A stretch of DNA of 41,825 nucleotides from Deltaproteobacteria bacterium. Lineage in GTDB: Bacteria > Desulfobacterota > GWC2-55-46. Positions 29,941-38,149 of this stretch are shown here, piece after piece. The stretch is from contig JADLDY010000017.1 of assembly GCA_020846435.1 (NCBI GenBank), forward strand, positions 1 through 41,825, read 5' to 3'. Below the pieces are notes generated by a model that was not told the origin of the DNA, ran no database searches, and worked only from the letters and a program-made list of their open reading frames with translations. The translations under genes were made by a program, and so were the position numbers. Within the stretch, counting starts at the first letter, position 1. Every line of letters begins with the position of its first letter.

Positions 29941-30981
29941 TTACTTGTTATGGCATTCACTGACAAGCTCATTCGTCACTTCGACTATGTTTATCTTGAC
30001 GAGACAGGCCCTCGAGCACCTGCCGCAGCCCACGCAAAAGAGCGAATCAAATGTGGATGAAAGATAGCGGAACTTCCTGTTGAACCTGTGACGGAGCCTC
30101 TCGGCGCGCGTCTTCCTGAAGTTGTGCCCTCCGGCGACCTTGGCGAAGTCCTCAAGTGTGCAGCCGTCCCAGTTCCTCACCCTCTCGCCTTCCGCGAGGC
30201 TTGCCTTGACCTCGTCTTTTACGTCGAAGCAATAGCAGGTAGGACAGACGTTGTTGCACGAGCCGCACCCAGTGCAGATGGCCCCGATCTTCTGCCAGAC
30301 TTTCGACTCGTCGCTCTTGGCGTATATGGAAGGCAGCTCGGCAGGCGGCGCGTCGACCTTTGCCTTGAAGGATGAGTCCCTCTTCAAACAAAGCCCCTGG
30401 AATTCGCGGAATTCCTTTGTTGACGGAGCCCTCAGTTTGGCGTACTTCAAGAGGGCCGCCCTGCCCTTGTCACTCCCCGTCCTTACAAGGAAGCCCTTTC
30501 CAAGCGCGTGAAGGAATATGTCAAAGCCGCTTTCCGCCTCTGAATTGCCGAGGCTCTTGCAAAAGCAGTAGTCGTCAGGCATACAGTCAGAGCCGATAAT
30601 AAGGGTCTTTGAGCGGCGAGAGAGGTAATTGGGGTCAGGCGTGCCAGCGGCAAAGACCCTGTCCATGAGAGAAAGGGCCCTTATGTCGCAGGGGTGCATG
30701 CCGATTATGGCCTGATCAACTGACTCGATGACCGGCGAGAAGGCGGCTGTCTTGATGTTGAACTTGAGGAGCACCTCCCTTTGCGGGAAGAAGAACTCCT
30801 TGGCTGAAAGGTGTGTCGGAGTGCTGGAGAGGACGAGCTCTTCCGGGGCCGATATCTCCCCGAAGGCCGGAAAACCGTCCTTTACAATAGTGCCGTAGAC
30901 CTTGAGCTCCTTCAAAAGGCCCTTTACAAGGCCCTGGAAGCCCCTTTCGGACAGGAATTTGAAATCATTAACATTTCCCAT
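29941..30981 (-). CDS. Iron-sulfur subunit, hydrogenase beta / AsrA-like
   Basis: The 346-residue protein has a long N-terminal domain with four scattered cysteines (SDCMPDDYCFC). Two [4Fe-4S] motifs follow near the C-terminus: CTGCGSCNNVCPTC and CVGCGRCSRAC. This is the layout of sulfhydrogenase beta (HydB) and anaerobic sulfite reductase A. With the gamma-like protein 24 bp downstream it forms an electron-input module. The usual alpha and delta hydrogenase genes, or asrC, are absent from the window, so its terminal acceptor is unknown. It starts at an ATG without a Shine-Dalgarno, just downstream of a strong -10. Confidence 0.85.
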   Translation of the reverse strand: MGNVNDFKFLSERGFQGLVKGLLKELKVYGTIVKDGFPAFGEISAPEELVLSSTPTHLSAKEFFFPQREVLLKFNIKTAAFSPVIESVDQAIIGMHPCDIRALSLMDRVFAAGTPDPNYLSRRSKTLIIGSDCMPDDYCFCKSLGNSEAESGFDIFLHALGKGFLVRTGSDKGRAALLKYAKLRAPSTKEFREFQGLCLKRDSSFKAKVDAPPAELPSIYAKSDESKVWQKIGAICTGCGSCNNVCPTCYCFDVKDEVKASLAEGERVRNWDGCTLEDFAKVAGGHNFRKTRAERLRHRFNRKFRYLSSTFDSLFCVGCGRCSRACLVKINIVEVTNELVSECHNK

Positions 30982-30988
30982 AGGTTAG

Positions 30989-31017
30989 ATTATAGCAAGA
31001 CTCGAAATCCGTGTCCA
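30989..31017 (-). promoter_or_regulatory. Strong promoter giving a probable leaderless mRNA for the redox pair
   Basis: On the minus strand TGGACA (31017-31012), a 17-nt spacer and a perfect TATAAT (30994-30989). The ATG (30981) is 7 nt after the -10. No Shine-Dalgarno is present. Confidence 0.58.
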
Positions 31018-31077
31018 CAGCTGATTGAGCTAGAGAGGTTTTCTCCATTGTCACTTACGCGCTTTCAGAGCAAAACA

Positions 31078-31102
31078 ATACTTGACAATTTTGATAAGGT
31101 AT
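31078..31102 (+). promoter_or_regulatory. IscR-type (type 1) operator
   Basis: A 25-nt imperfect palindrome beginning ATACTTGAC and ending ATAAGGTAT. It agrees with 21 of 25 positions of the published E. coli type 1 IscR consensus as I recall it. It contains the -35 hexamer of the promoter and lies upstream of the Rrf2/IscR gene, so negative autoregulation by the Fe-S-loaded regulator is expected. Confidence 0.62.
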
Positions 31103-31110
31103 AATAGATT
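31082..31110 (+). promoter_or_regulatory. Promoter of the iscR operon
   Basis: A perfect TTGACA (31082-31087), a 17-nt spacer and TAGATT (31105-31110). A TATAAT is also present (31100-31105), but only 12 nt from the -35, too close to use with it. The promoter is embedded in the IscR-type operator. Confidence 0.55.
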
Positions 31111-31185
31111 GTAAGATAGACGCCGCGAGCTGACAAAGTTGCCGGAATGTCCGCTACATTATACCATCTTTTAAAAGAGGCGTTC

Positions 31186-31653
31186 TTGAGGCTTTCCACA
31201 AAAGGACAATACGCTGTCAGGGCCATTGTTTCCCTTGCATGCCACTCAGGGGAAAATCCGGTCACCCTCAAGGATATATCCACTGAGGAAGGGATCTCAC
31301 TGTCCTACCTCGAGCAATTGTTCGTAAAGCTCAGGAAGGGCAAGATAGTAAAAAGCGTAAGAGGCCCGGGCGGCGGATATGTGCTGGCCAAGCCGGCCTC
31401 CTCAATAAGCGTCGGCGAGATAATCTCCGTCGTGGAAGAGCCCATGAACCCGGTCGCCTGCCTTGACGACGACTCAGCGGGTTGCGACAGGGCCACCCGC
31501 TGTACCACCCAGAGGGTCTGGAAGTGCCTGGCCGACAAAATCGCCGAGTTTTTGAACTCCGTAAGCATTGAAGACCTGAGCAGAGAGGCCCTGGCCATGA
31601 AAGCGGGCCAGCCCCCTGTCGACTCCACTCTCTGTTCCGTTATTGACCATTAG
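31186..31653 (+). CDS. iscR: Rrf2-family regulator, IscR-like
   Basis: The protein (155 residues from TTG 31186) has the typical start RLSTKGQYAVRAIVSLA, winged-helix DNA-binding residues (TLKDISTEEGISLSYLEQLF, then KIVKSVRGPGGGYVLAKP) and a cysteine loop. In E. coli IscR the cluster ligands are three Cys plus His. Here the loop reads ACLDDDSAGCDRATRCTTQ: three Cys are present but the His position holds Gln. The TTG has AGAGG 5 nt upstream. An ATG at 31147 would add 13 residues. It is the first gene of the iscR-nifS-iscU operon and sits behind an IscR-type site. Confidence 0.87.
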   Translation: MRLSTKGQYAVRAIVSLACHSGENPVTLKDISTEEGISLSYLEQLFVKLRKGKIVKSVRGPGGGYVLAKPASSISVGEIISVVEEPMNPVACLDDDSAGCDRATRCTTQRVWKCLADKIAEFLNSVSIEDLSREALAMKAGQPPVDSTLCSVIDH

Positions 31654-31664
31654 GAGGATTTGAA

Positions 31665-32831
31665 TTGAACAGGATATACTTCGACCACAACGCTACAACG
31701 CCCGTCCTCGACGAGGTCTTCGACGCCATGGTCCCCTTTTTAAAAGACCAGTGGGGCAACCCGTCTTCCATACACTGGGCCGGAAGGGGCACGAGGAAGG
31801 CGGTTGAGGACGCCAGAGAAAGCGTCTCAGCCCTTTTGAACTGCACGCCCATAGAGCTCATTTTCACAAGCTCAGGCACGGAGGGCGACAACCACGCCAT
31901 AAAGGGGCTTGCCTACGCCCAGAAGAACAAGGGCAACCACATTATCACTACCAAGGTCGAGCACCCGGCGGTCCTCTCCACCTGCAAGCACCTCCAGAAG
32001 GAGGGCTTCGAGGTCACCTATCTCGACGTCGACAAGGACGGGCTTATAAGCCTCGACGAGCTTAAAGCCGCGATAACCCCGAAGACCATTCTCATATCGG
32101 TCATGTACGCCAACAATGAAACAGGCGTCCTGTTCCCCATTAAAGAGATAGGCCAGATAGCCAAAGAAAAGGGCGTCGCCTTCCACACGGACGCAGTCCA
32201 GGCCGCGGGCAAGATAAAGATAGATGTTGCCGATCTCAATGTCGACCTCATGACCATATCCGGCCACAAGCTCTACGCCCCCAAGGGCGTCGGCGCTCTC
32301 TTCATAAAAAGGGGCACCAGGCTCGTCCCTCTCGTGCACGGCGGCCATCAGGAGAGGAACAGAAGGGGCGGCACCGAGAATGTCGCCGGGATAGTCGCAA
32401 TGGGCAAGGCCTCCGGGATAGCGATACGCGACATGGAAAAGGAAACCGAGCACCTCAAGACACTGAAAGAGCGTCTCGAAAAGGGCATGACCGAAAGGGT
32501 CCCGCACATAAAGATCAACGGGCACCCGGACAAGAGGCTTCCCAACACCGCCAACATAAGCTTCGAGTTCGTCGAGGGCGAATCCCTGCTTTTGAACCTC
32601 GACATGAAGGGCATCGCGGCCTCGAGCGGCTCGGCCTGCACCTCCGGGAGCCTCGAGCCCTCGCATGTGCTCGTCTCGATGGGCCTTACGCACGAGCTCT
32701 CGCACGGCTCGGTGAGGTTCAGCCTCGGAAAGTCGAACACGGTACAGGAGATAGACTATCTCCTGGAGATAATGCCGCCCATAGTCGAGAGAATGAGGTC
32801 GATGTCCCCCCTCTACGCCGGAGCCAAGTGA
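31665..32831 (+). CDS. nifS: Cysteine desulfurase, NifS/IscS type
   Basis: This 388-residue PLP enzyme converts cysteine to alanine plus a persulfide used for Fe-S clusters and tRNA thiolation. It starts at TTG 31665 with AGGAGG 7 nt upstream. Motifs: IYFDHNATTP, FTSSGTEGDNHAI, HTDAVQAAGKI, the PLP lysine in SGHKLYAPKG, and the active cysteine in SSGSACTSGSLEPSHVL. It lies between iscR and iscU. Its likely sulfur acceptors, IscU and MnmA, are encoded next. Confidence 0.94.
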   Translation: MNRIYFDHNATTPVLDEVFDAMVPFLKDQWGNPSSIHWAGRGTRKAVEDARESVSALLNCTPIELIFTSSGTEGDNHAIKGLAYAQKNKGNHIITTKVEHPAVLSTCKHLQKEGFEVTYLDVDKDGLISLDELKAAITPKTILISVMYANNETGVLFPIKEIGQIAKEKGVAFHTDAVQAAGKIKIDVADLNVDLMTISGHKLYAPKGVGALFIKRGTRLVPLVHGGHQERNRRGGTENVAGIVAMGKASGIAIRDMEKETEHLKTLKERLEKGMTERVPHIKINGHPDKRLPNTANISFEFVEGESLLLNLDMKGIAASSGSACTSGSLEPSHVLVSMGLTHELSHGSVRFSLGKSNTVQEIDYLLEIMPPIVERMRSMSPLYAGAK

Positions 32832-32872
32832 TTTGACAAGGCGCGTAGAGTTCCTATAAAATAGTGGTTGCA

Positions 32873-33000
32873 TCAAAAAAATTAGATATTTTTTCTGAGG
32901 TCAAGGAAGGGCGGAAATAAAAAGCGCAGCATATATGACAATATGTGAGCATTTTTATTTACGCCCTGACGCAGAGATCAGGAAAAAGAGCAATTTTTAA
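32873..33000 (+). repeat. 128-bp hairpin repeat, copy 3
   Basis: A diverged copy of the element at 19757-20013, in the same orientation, between nifS and iscU. Its central stem is AAATAAAAA (32915-32923) with TTTTTATTT (32952-32960). Compared with the other copies, one G-C pair has become A-T by changes in both arms, so pairing is kept. The loop region CATATATGACAATATGTGAGC is unchanged apart from the base just before it. It ends 22 nt before the iscU start. Confidence 0.92.
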
Positions 33001-33022
33001 CTGGCAAATACAGGAGCGCACA

Positions 33023-33409
33023 ATGTACAGCGAAAAAGTAATGGATCACTTTTCAAACCCGAGGAACGTGGGCGAACTGGAAAAACCGAGCGGCACCGGG
33101 ATGGTAGGAAACCCGGCCTGCGGCGACATAATGAAGCTTACGATACAGGTCGAGGGCGGCGTCGTAAAAGACGTGAAGTTCAAGACTTTTGGCTGCGGCG
33201 CGGCGATAGCCACGAGCTCGATGGTCACGGAGCTGGTAAAGGGCAAGAACCTCGACGAAGCCGAGAAGATATCTAACAGCACGGTTGCCGAGGCGCTCGA
33301 CGGACTTCCGCCCGTGAAGATGCACTGCTCGAACCTCGCGGCCGACGCCCTGCACGCCGCGATAGAGGATTACAGGAAAAAACAGGCCGAAGAAGCGGCG
33401 GCGAAGTAA
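33023..33409 (+). CDS. iscU: Fe-S cluster scaffold protein IscU
   Basis: The 128-residue protein starts MYSEKVMDHFSNPRNVGE, the standard IscU/NifU N-terminus. ATG 33023 has AGGAG 6 nt upstream, which rules out an in-frame extension into the hairpin repeat. The three cluster cysteines are present (GNPACGD, FGCGAAIATSS, KMHCSNLAADAL). It assembles [2Fe-2S] clusters from NifS-derived sulfur. The C-terminus ends in a short Ala/Glu/Lys stretch and lacks the extra NifU domains. A terminator follows, closing the iscR-nifS-iscU operon. Confidence 0.94.
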   Translation: MYSEKVMDHFSNPRNVGELEKPSGTGMVGNPACGDIMKLTIQVEGGVVKDVKFKTFGCGAAIATSSMVTELVKGKNLDEAEKISNSTVAEALDGLPPVKMHCSNLAADALHAAIEDYRKKQAEEAAAK

Positions 33410-33431
33410 CCCTTACGCTTCCAGACAATTT

Positions 33432-33465
33432 AAAAGCCCCGGAGGAAACTTCGGGGCTTTTTTGT
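33432..33465 (+). terminator. Intrinsic terminator after iscU
   Basis: AAAAGCCCCG (33432-33441) pairs with CGGGGCTTTT (33452-33461), followed by more T. It lies 22 bp after the iscU stop. Confidence 0.92.
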
Positions 33466-33482
33466 TTGAGCAAACAATGTTC

Positions 33483-33503
33483 GGTTACGCTTCGTTAACC
33501 CAA
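33483..33503. repeat. Copy of the GGTTACGC palindromic repeat
   Basis: Matches the reverse complement of the repeat at 23146-23171 with one mismatch over 21 nt. It lies between the iscU terminator and mnmA. Confidence 0.6.
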
Positions 33504-33617
33504 TCTGCGCACTTTCACAGCCACTGTCACGGCCCACGCCCTCCCCTTTCACTTTTCTATGGATTAACCCCCTGTTCTTTATTAAAATTAAAGAGATAAA
33601 CTCTTTTGCCGGTTTTC

Positions 33618-34736
33618 ATGGCAAAAAAAGGAATGACGGTCTTGGCGAGAAAGAAGGTGGTAGTCGCCATGAGCGGTGGTGTCGATTCATCCACAGCCCT
33701 GGCTCTCCTCGTGGAGCAGGGCTATGAATGCATCGGCGTCTCGATGCAGCTCTGGGACTACTCAAAAAAGAACGACTCGAGCGGCGCGACCGGTGGGTCG
33801 TGCTGCACGCTTGACGACATCCACGACGCGCGTCGCGTGGCCGAAAGTCTTGGCGTGCCCTTCTATGTCGTCAATGTCGAGGAGGCCTTCTCAAAAGAGG
33901 TCGTCGACTACTTCGTCTCATCGTACCTTTCCGGCGCGACCCCGAACCCCTGCATAAAGTGCAACCAGATACTCAAGTTCGAAGTGCTCCTCAAGAAAGC
34001 CCTCGGCCTTGAGGCGGACTTTCTCGCTACCGGCCATTACGCCCGCATCGAGGACGCTCCCTGGGGCAAGAAGCTCGTCCAGGGCGTTGACCATTCAAAA
34101 GACCAGAGCTACTTCCTTTTCACGATGACCCAGCCCCAGCTTGAAAGAGTTCTCTTTCCTGTCGGAGCCCTCACCAAAAAAGAGGTGCGAGAGAGGGCGC
34201 GCGCTCTGGGCTTGAGGACTTCGGAGAAGGCAGAGAGCCAGGAGATCTGCTTTGTCGAGGAGCCGAGCTACGCTGATTTTCTCTCCACGAGGATAAACCT
34301 CCCATCAGGCGACATCGTAGACCAGAGAGGCCGCGTCCTTGGGGCTCACAAGGGCCTCTTCAACTACACCATCGGCCAGAGAAAAGGCTTGAACCTCTCC
34401 GGCGGCCCATTCTATGTGCTCGACATAGACACGATTAATAACCGCCTCGTCGTCGGCCCTCAGGAGCTTTTGTACTCAAACGGCCTTATCGCCGGAGAGG
34501 TCAACTGGATAAACCCCGAGGCAAGGGAAACGGCAAAGGAGAGCCTTACAGGCGTCACGGCCAAGATACGCTACCGCCATCACGGCGCGCCGTGCAAAGT
34601 CGCCATATTGCCTGACGGACGCATCAAGGCTGAGTTCATCGAGCCTGAAAAGGCTGTGGCTCCGGGGCAGGCCGTCGTCATCTACCGTGACGACGAAGTC
34701 CTCGGCGGTGGCTGGATAGAGTGCGCCCTCAAATGA
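33618..34736 (+). CDS. mnmA: tRNA 2-thiouridylase MnmA
   Basis: This enzyme of about 372 residues makes 2-thiouridine at U34 of tRNA for Lys, Glu and Gln. It has the PP-loop VVVAMSGGVDSSTAL, the catalytic cysteines in NPCIKCN and EICFV, ATGHYARI, and the C-terminal beta-barrel (YTIGQRKGL, VYRDDEVLGGG-like end). The start is uncertain: ATG 33618, ATG 33633 or TTG 33606 are in frame and none has a well-placed ribosome binding site. It follows the cysteine desulfurase operon, the source of its sulfur. Its stop overlaps the mtaB start by 4 nt. Confidence 0.94.
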   Translation: MAKKGMTVLARKKVVVAMSGGVDSSTALALLVEQGYECIGVSMQLWDYSKKNDSSGATGGSCCTLDDIHDARRVAESLGVPFYVVNVEEAFSKEVVDYFVSSYLSGATPNPCIKCNQILKFEVLLKKALGLEADFLATGHYARIEDAPWGKKLVQGVDHSKDQSYFLFTMTQPQLERVLFPVGALTKKEVRERARALGLRTSEKAESQEICFVEEPSYADFLSTRINLPSGDIVDQRGRVLGAHKGLFNYTIGQRKGLNLSGGPFYVLDIDTINNRLVVGPQELLYSNGLIAGEVNWINPEARETAKESLTGVTAKIRYRHHGAPCKVAILPDGRIKAEFIEPEKAVAPGQAVVIYRDDEVLGGGWIECALK

Positions 34737-36064
34737 ACCGGATAAAAGTTTCGATATCTACCCTCGGTTGCAAGTCGAACCAGTACGACTCGTCGGCATT
34801 AGAAGACGCGTTGAAGGGCGCTTGTCTTTCTATTGTGCCATTTCCCGGCCCTGCCGACGCTTACATCATAAACACCTGCACAGTCACCGGCAGGACAGAC
34901 ACCCAGTCAAGACAGCTCATAAGAAAGGTGCGCCGCGACAACCCCAATGCCCTCGTCATCGTCACTGGCTGCTACGCGCAGGTCTCAGCCGATGAGGTAG
35001 CGGCCATAGAAGGGGTCGACTTCGTCGTCGGCAACCCTGAAAAGGCAAGGATAGCCGAATTCATAAAAATGGGCAGACAGGCCTCTCCTGTAAAAGAGTT
35101 AGGCGTCTGGCAGGATGGCACCCCGTGGACGCTGCGCACTCTCTCGAGCTCAGGGCGCACAAGGGCCACACTCAAGATACAGGAAGGCTGCGACAGGGCC
35201 TGCTCTTACTGCATCATCCCGAAGGCAAGGGGGGCGTCCAGAAGCCTGCCGCTTGATACCGTCGAAAGAGAGATCGACAGCCTCGTCGAAGCTGGCTACC
35301 GGGAGATCGTCCTCACCGGCATCCACCTCGGCGCGTACGGCACTGACTTCACGGGGCGGGTCAGCCTGACAACTGTCCTTGAGCTGATCGAAAAAAGGAA
35401 TTTTCCGTGCCGCTTCAGAATAAGCTCGCTCGACCCGGACGAAGTGACCGATGAGCTGATAGACCTCCTCAAGAGCGCTAAAAGGGTCTGCAACCATTTG
35501 CACCTGCCGCTCCAGAGCGGAGACGATTCGATAATACGCAAGATGCACAGGCCGTACACTGGAAGCCTCTTTGCCGAGAAGGTTGAAAAACTCTCATCAT
35601 GTGTGCCGGGCATCTCAATAGGCGCGGACATAATCGCGGGTTTCCCTGGCGAAGGAGAAAAGGAATTCAACAGCACCTTCTCGCTCTTGTCAGGCCTGCC
35701 GCTTTCGTATCTTCACATATTCCCGTTCTCTGAGCGCAGAGGAACGCCCGCCGCCGCTTTTCCGGGCAGAGTTGACCAGCGCGCCGTCAAAGAACGCTGC
35801 GAAAAGCTCAGAGAGCTCGACCTCATAAAAAGAGAAGCCTTCCACAGGTCGTTCGAAGGAAAAAGCGAGTGCGTGCTCGTCGAAAAAGTACGCGACAAAA
35901 AAACAGGGCTTCTGAAAGGGCACGCGAGGAACTACATATTAGCCTTCATCAACGGGGATGACTCACTCAAAGGCACTCTTGCAAGCGTCACCCTGCTCTC
36001 CTCTTTTTCCGAAGGCATGAAAGCGGCATTTCTAGGGCCGCAAAGTCCGCAGGAGGCGTTTTGA
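34733..36064 (+). CDS. mtaB: tRNA t6A37 methylthiotransferase MtaB
   Basis: This 443-residue radical-SAM enzyme converts t6A37 to ms2t6A37. It has the N-terminal methylthiotransferase domain with three cluster cysteines (STLGCKSN, NTCTVTG, TGCYAQ), the radical-SAM motif CDRACSYC, and a C-terminal TRAM-like domain (VLVEKVRDKKTGLLKGHARN). The short spacing and lack of RimO or MiaB hallmarks point to MtaB. It overlaps mnmA and rnc by 4 nt each, so three genes are translationally coupled. It needs two Fe-S clusters, fitting the neighbouring assembly genes. Confidence 0.92.
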   Translation: MNRIKVSISTLGCKSNQYDSSALEDALKGACLSIVPFPGPADAYIINTCTVTGRTDTQSRQLIRKVRRDNPNALVIVTGCYAQVSADEVAAIEGVDFVVGNPEKARIAEFIKMGRQASPVKELGVWQDGTPWTLRTLSSSGRTRATLKIQEGCDRACSYCIIPKARGASRSLPLDTVEREIDSLVEAGYREIVLTGIHLGAYGTDFTGRVSLTTVLELIEKRNFPCRFRISSLDPDEVTDELIDLLKSAKRVCNHLHLPLQSGDDSIIRKMHRPYTGSLFAEKVEKLSSCVPGISIGADIIAGFPGEGEKEFNSTFSLLSGLPLSYLHIFPFSERRGTPAAAFPGRVDQRAVKERCEKLRELDLIKREAFHRSFEGKSECVLVEKVRDKKTGLLKGHARNYILAFINGDDSLKGTLASVTLLSSFSEGMKAAFLGPQSPQEAF

Positions 36065-36816
36065 AGATAACGCAATCGCTCGACAACTTCACTCTCACCT
36101 TGCCTTTCAGCTTCACCGACAGGCCGCTCCTGAAAAAAGTATTCGTGCACAGGTCCTACCTCAACGAGAAGGAAGGCTCGGGGCTGGAGTCGAACGAGAG
36201 GCTCGAGTTCCTGGGAGATGCCGTACTCTCGGCCGTGATAAGCCACATGCTATACATCCGCTACCCCGAAATAAACGAGGGCATACTGACGAAGATGCGC
36301 GCGAGGCTCGTCAACAGGCAGGCGCTCGCCTCTCTCGCGCTCAAGCTCCGCCTCGACAACCACCTGCTTCTCGGCAAGGGCGAGAAGCGCACCGGAGGGG
36401 ACGCGAACCCGACGATACTTGCCGGAGTCTTCGAGGCCTTCATAGCCGCGGTCTACTTTCACCACGGCTTCCAGAAGACCTTTGAGTACCTTGAGGCGAT
36501 GTTCTCTCCTCTGCTGGAAGCGACGCTGGACGAGCCGGTGCATTTCGATTACAAGCCCAGGCTCCAGGAGCTTGCGCAAAAGCTCTTCAAGGAGGCGCCT
36601 GTCTACGCGCTCACGCGCGAGGAAGGACTGCCGCACAAGAAAACCTTTGACGTTGAGGTCTCAGTCAACGGCAAGGCTCTTGGCAAAGGCACTGCCTCGA
36701 AGAAAAAGGACGCGGAGCAGCTTGCCGCAGGAGAGGCGTTGAAGAACCTGACGGAACGCTATAAGGAATTCTTCCCTGACCCTGCGGTTGGCGACGCCGC
36801 CACCAATGGGACATAG
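36061..36816 (+). CDS. rnc: Ribonuclease III
   Basis: The 251-residue protein starts at TTG 36061, overlapping the mtaB stop, with AGGAGG 4 nt upstream. The catalytic signature NERLEFLGDAVL and the second acidic site (GVFEAFIAAVY) are present. A C-terminal double-stranded-RNA-binding domain follows (RLQELAQKLFKEAPVYALTR ... AEQLAAGEALKNL). It processes rRNA precursors and structured mRNAs. The tail after the dsRBD is about 20 residues longer than usual. Confidence 0.94.
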   Translation: MKITQSLDNFTLTLPFSFTDRPLLKKVFVHRSYLNEKEGSGLESNERLEFLGDAVLSAVISHMLYIRYPEINEGILTKMRARLVNRQALASLALKLRLDNHLLLGKGEKRTGGDANPTILAGVFEAFIAAVYFHHGFQKTFEYLEAMFSPLLEATLDEPVHFDYKPRLQELAQKLFKEAPVYALTREEGLPHKKTFDVEVSVNGKALGKGTASKKKDAEQLAAGEALKNLTERYKEFFPDPAVGDAATNGT

Positions 36817-37642
36817 ACGCCTCATAATACCGATATTCATCCCATTCGGGGGATGCGCCCACCAGTGCGTCTTCTGCGACCAGAAAGGGATAACAGGAAA
36901 AGCCGCGCTTCCAGGCCTTGACGAAGTGCGCCAGACAATCGAGAAGTATCTTTCGACATGGAAGGGCAAAGGGGAAAAAGAAGCGGCATTCTACGGCGGG
37001 AGTTTCACCGGGCTGCCACTTGATATACAGAATGGTTATCTGGAATGCGCCGGGGCGTTCGTGGAATCAGGGAAGCTCGACTCTCTGAGGCTTTCAACAA
37101 GGCCTGACTACATCAGCGTTGAGATAGCAGCCTTTCTGAGAGAGCGCCACGTGGAGACAGTCGAGCTTGGCGCTCAGTCGATGGTCGACGAAGTGTTAAA
37201 AGCTTCCGGCAGGGGACACACGGCTGAGCAGACTGCTCAAGCCGTGCGGGTCCTCAAAGACTCCGGCATGAAGACCGGCCTCCAGCTCATGCCGGGCCTT
37301 CCCGGAGACACCTTCGACTCTGTAATGCTGACGATGGAAGAGGCAGTAAAGCTCGCCCCGGATTTCGTGCGCCTGTACCCTTCACTCGTCCTCAAGGATA
37401 CGCCCCTTCACAGGATGTACCTCGAGGGCTCATACAAGCCCTGGGCTCTCGATGATATGGTGGAAGCGTGCGCGGCCGCCAAAAAACTTTTTGACAAAGC
37501 CGGCATACCGATAATACGCATGGGCTTGCAGACAACGGATGAGCTGGTCGAATCGATAGTCGCGGGGCCGTTTCATCCGTCTTTCAGACAGCTGGTCGAA
37601 GCGGCCGTGGAACGCCTGGAACAACAAGGTAAAGGCATTTGA
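36806..37642 (+). CDS. Radical-SAM protein, Elp3/YhcC-like, short form
   Basis: About 278 residues from ATG 36806, overlapping rnc by 11 nt; a TTG at 36788 is an alternative. The motif GGCAHQCVFCDQKG supplies the Cx3Cx2C cluster site. YGGSFTGLP, LSTRPDYIS, VELGAQSMVDEVL and LQLMPGLPGDT are typical of the Elp3/coproporphyrinogen-type radical-SAM barrel. No acetyltransferase domain follows. From memory, homologues beside rnc are longer at the C-terminus, so this one may be shortened. Substrate unknown; the surrounding genes hint at RNA modification. Confidence 0.82.
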   Translation: MGHRRLIIPIFIPFGGCAHQCVFCDQKGITGKAALPGLDEVRQTIEKYLSTWKGKGEKEAAFYGGSFTGLPLDIQNGYLECAGAFVESGKLDSLRLSTRPDYISVEIAAFLRERHVETVELGAQSMVDEVLKASGRGHTAEQTAQAVRVLKDSGMKTGLQLMPGLPGDTFDSVMLTMEEAVKLAPDFVRLYPSLVLKDTPLHRMYLEGSYKPWALDDMVEACAAAKKLFDKAGIPIIRMGLQTTDELVESIVAGPFHPSFRQLVEAAVERLEQQGKGI

Positions 37643-37705
37643 GGTAATCGGATTGAAAAACGGGGAATGGCGACAAGGCAGATGGGCCTTTTTTGAGCGG
37701 CCTGC

Positions 37706-38149
37706 TTAATTCTGAAAAATATTCACTATCCTCACTCCCTCTTTCTGACGGGCCGCTTCAAGCGTGACATATCCTATCGCGCCTTTTTCCCTCGAGACCC
37801 TTCTCACTATCAGAGCCTCGCTCTTTATCGCTATCGGCGGGTTCTTCGCCTGGTTCGTTATCTTGAGGTGCGCCCACTCCTCGGCGGCCTTAATCGGAGA
37901 CTTGCTCAACACCGCCTCGGAAAAGACGCTCCTCACCGGGTCGCTTATGGCAAGGTCGTAGAGCGTCACCGGCGTGCCGTCAGGCCACTCCAGCGTCGCG
38001 TTGGTGTAAAGGCCCCTTATCTCGCCGGCGCTCATCGACTTGTGCGCGTTGGAGCTGTTGACTATAACGGCGACAGTGCCTGCGAAAGCCGTTGCCGCGT
38101 GGAAGGCGAAAAACGCGAACGAGACTGTCGCGAAAACAACCCTGTACAT
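37706..38149 (-). CDS. Small periplasmic PBP-like (phosphate-binding-type) protein
   Basis: The 147-residue protein has a signal peptide (ending TAFAG) and one half-size periplasmic-binding-protein domain of the type seen in PstS-like small proteins (VIVNSSNAHKSMSAGEIRGLYTN...WPDGTPVTLYDLA...KGAIGYVTLEAA). ATG 38149 overlaps the porin stop (TGATG); AGGAG lies 7 nt upstream. No ABC transporter permease or ATPase is nearby. It may bind an anion or act as a sensor partner for the porin or kinase. Phosphate is a family-based guess. Confidence 0.8.
   Translation of the reverse strand: MYRVVFATVSFAFFAFHAATAFAGTVAVIVNSSNAHKSMSAGEIRGLYTNATLEWPDGTPVTLYDLAISDPVRSVFSEAVLSKSPIKAAEEWAHLKITNQAKNPPIAIKSEALIVRRVSREKGAIGYVTLEAARQKEGVRIVNIFQN

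Noticed and set aside
31100-31105. TATAAT as the -10 of the iscR promoter
   Set aside because: Only 12 nt from TTGACA; TAGATT at the 17-nt spacing is preferred.
32945-33022. In-frame N-terminal extension of IscU
   Set aside because: It runs through the third hairpin repeat, while ATG 33023 has a good ribosome binding site and matches the family N-terminus.
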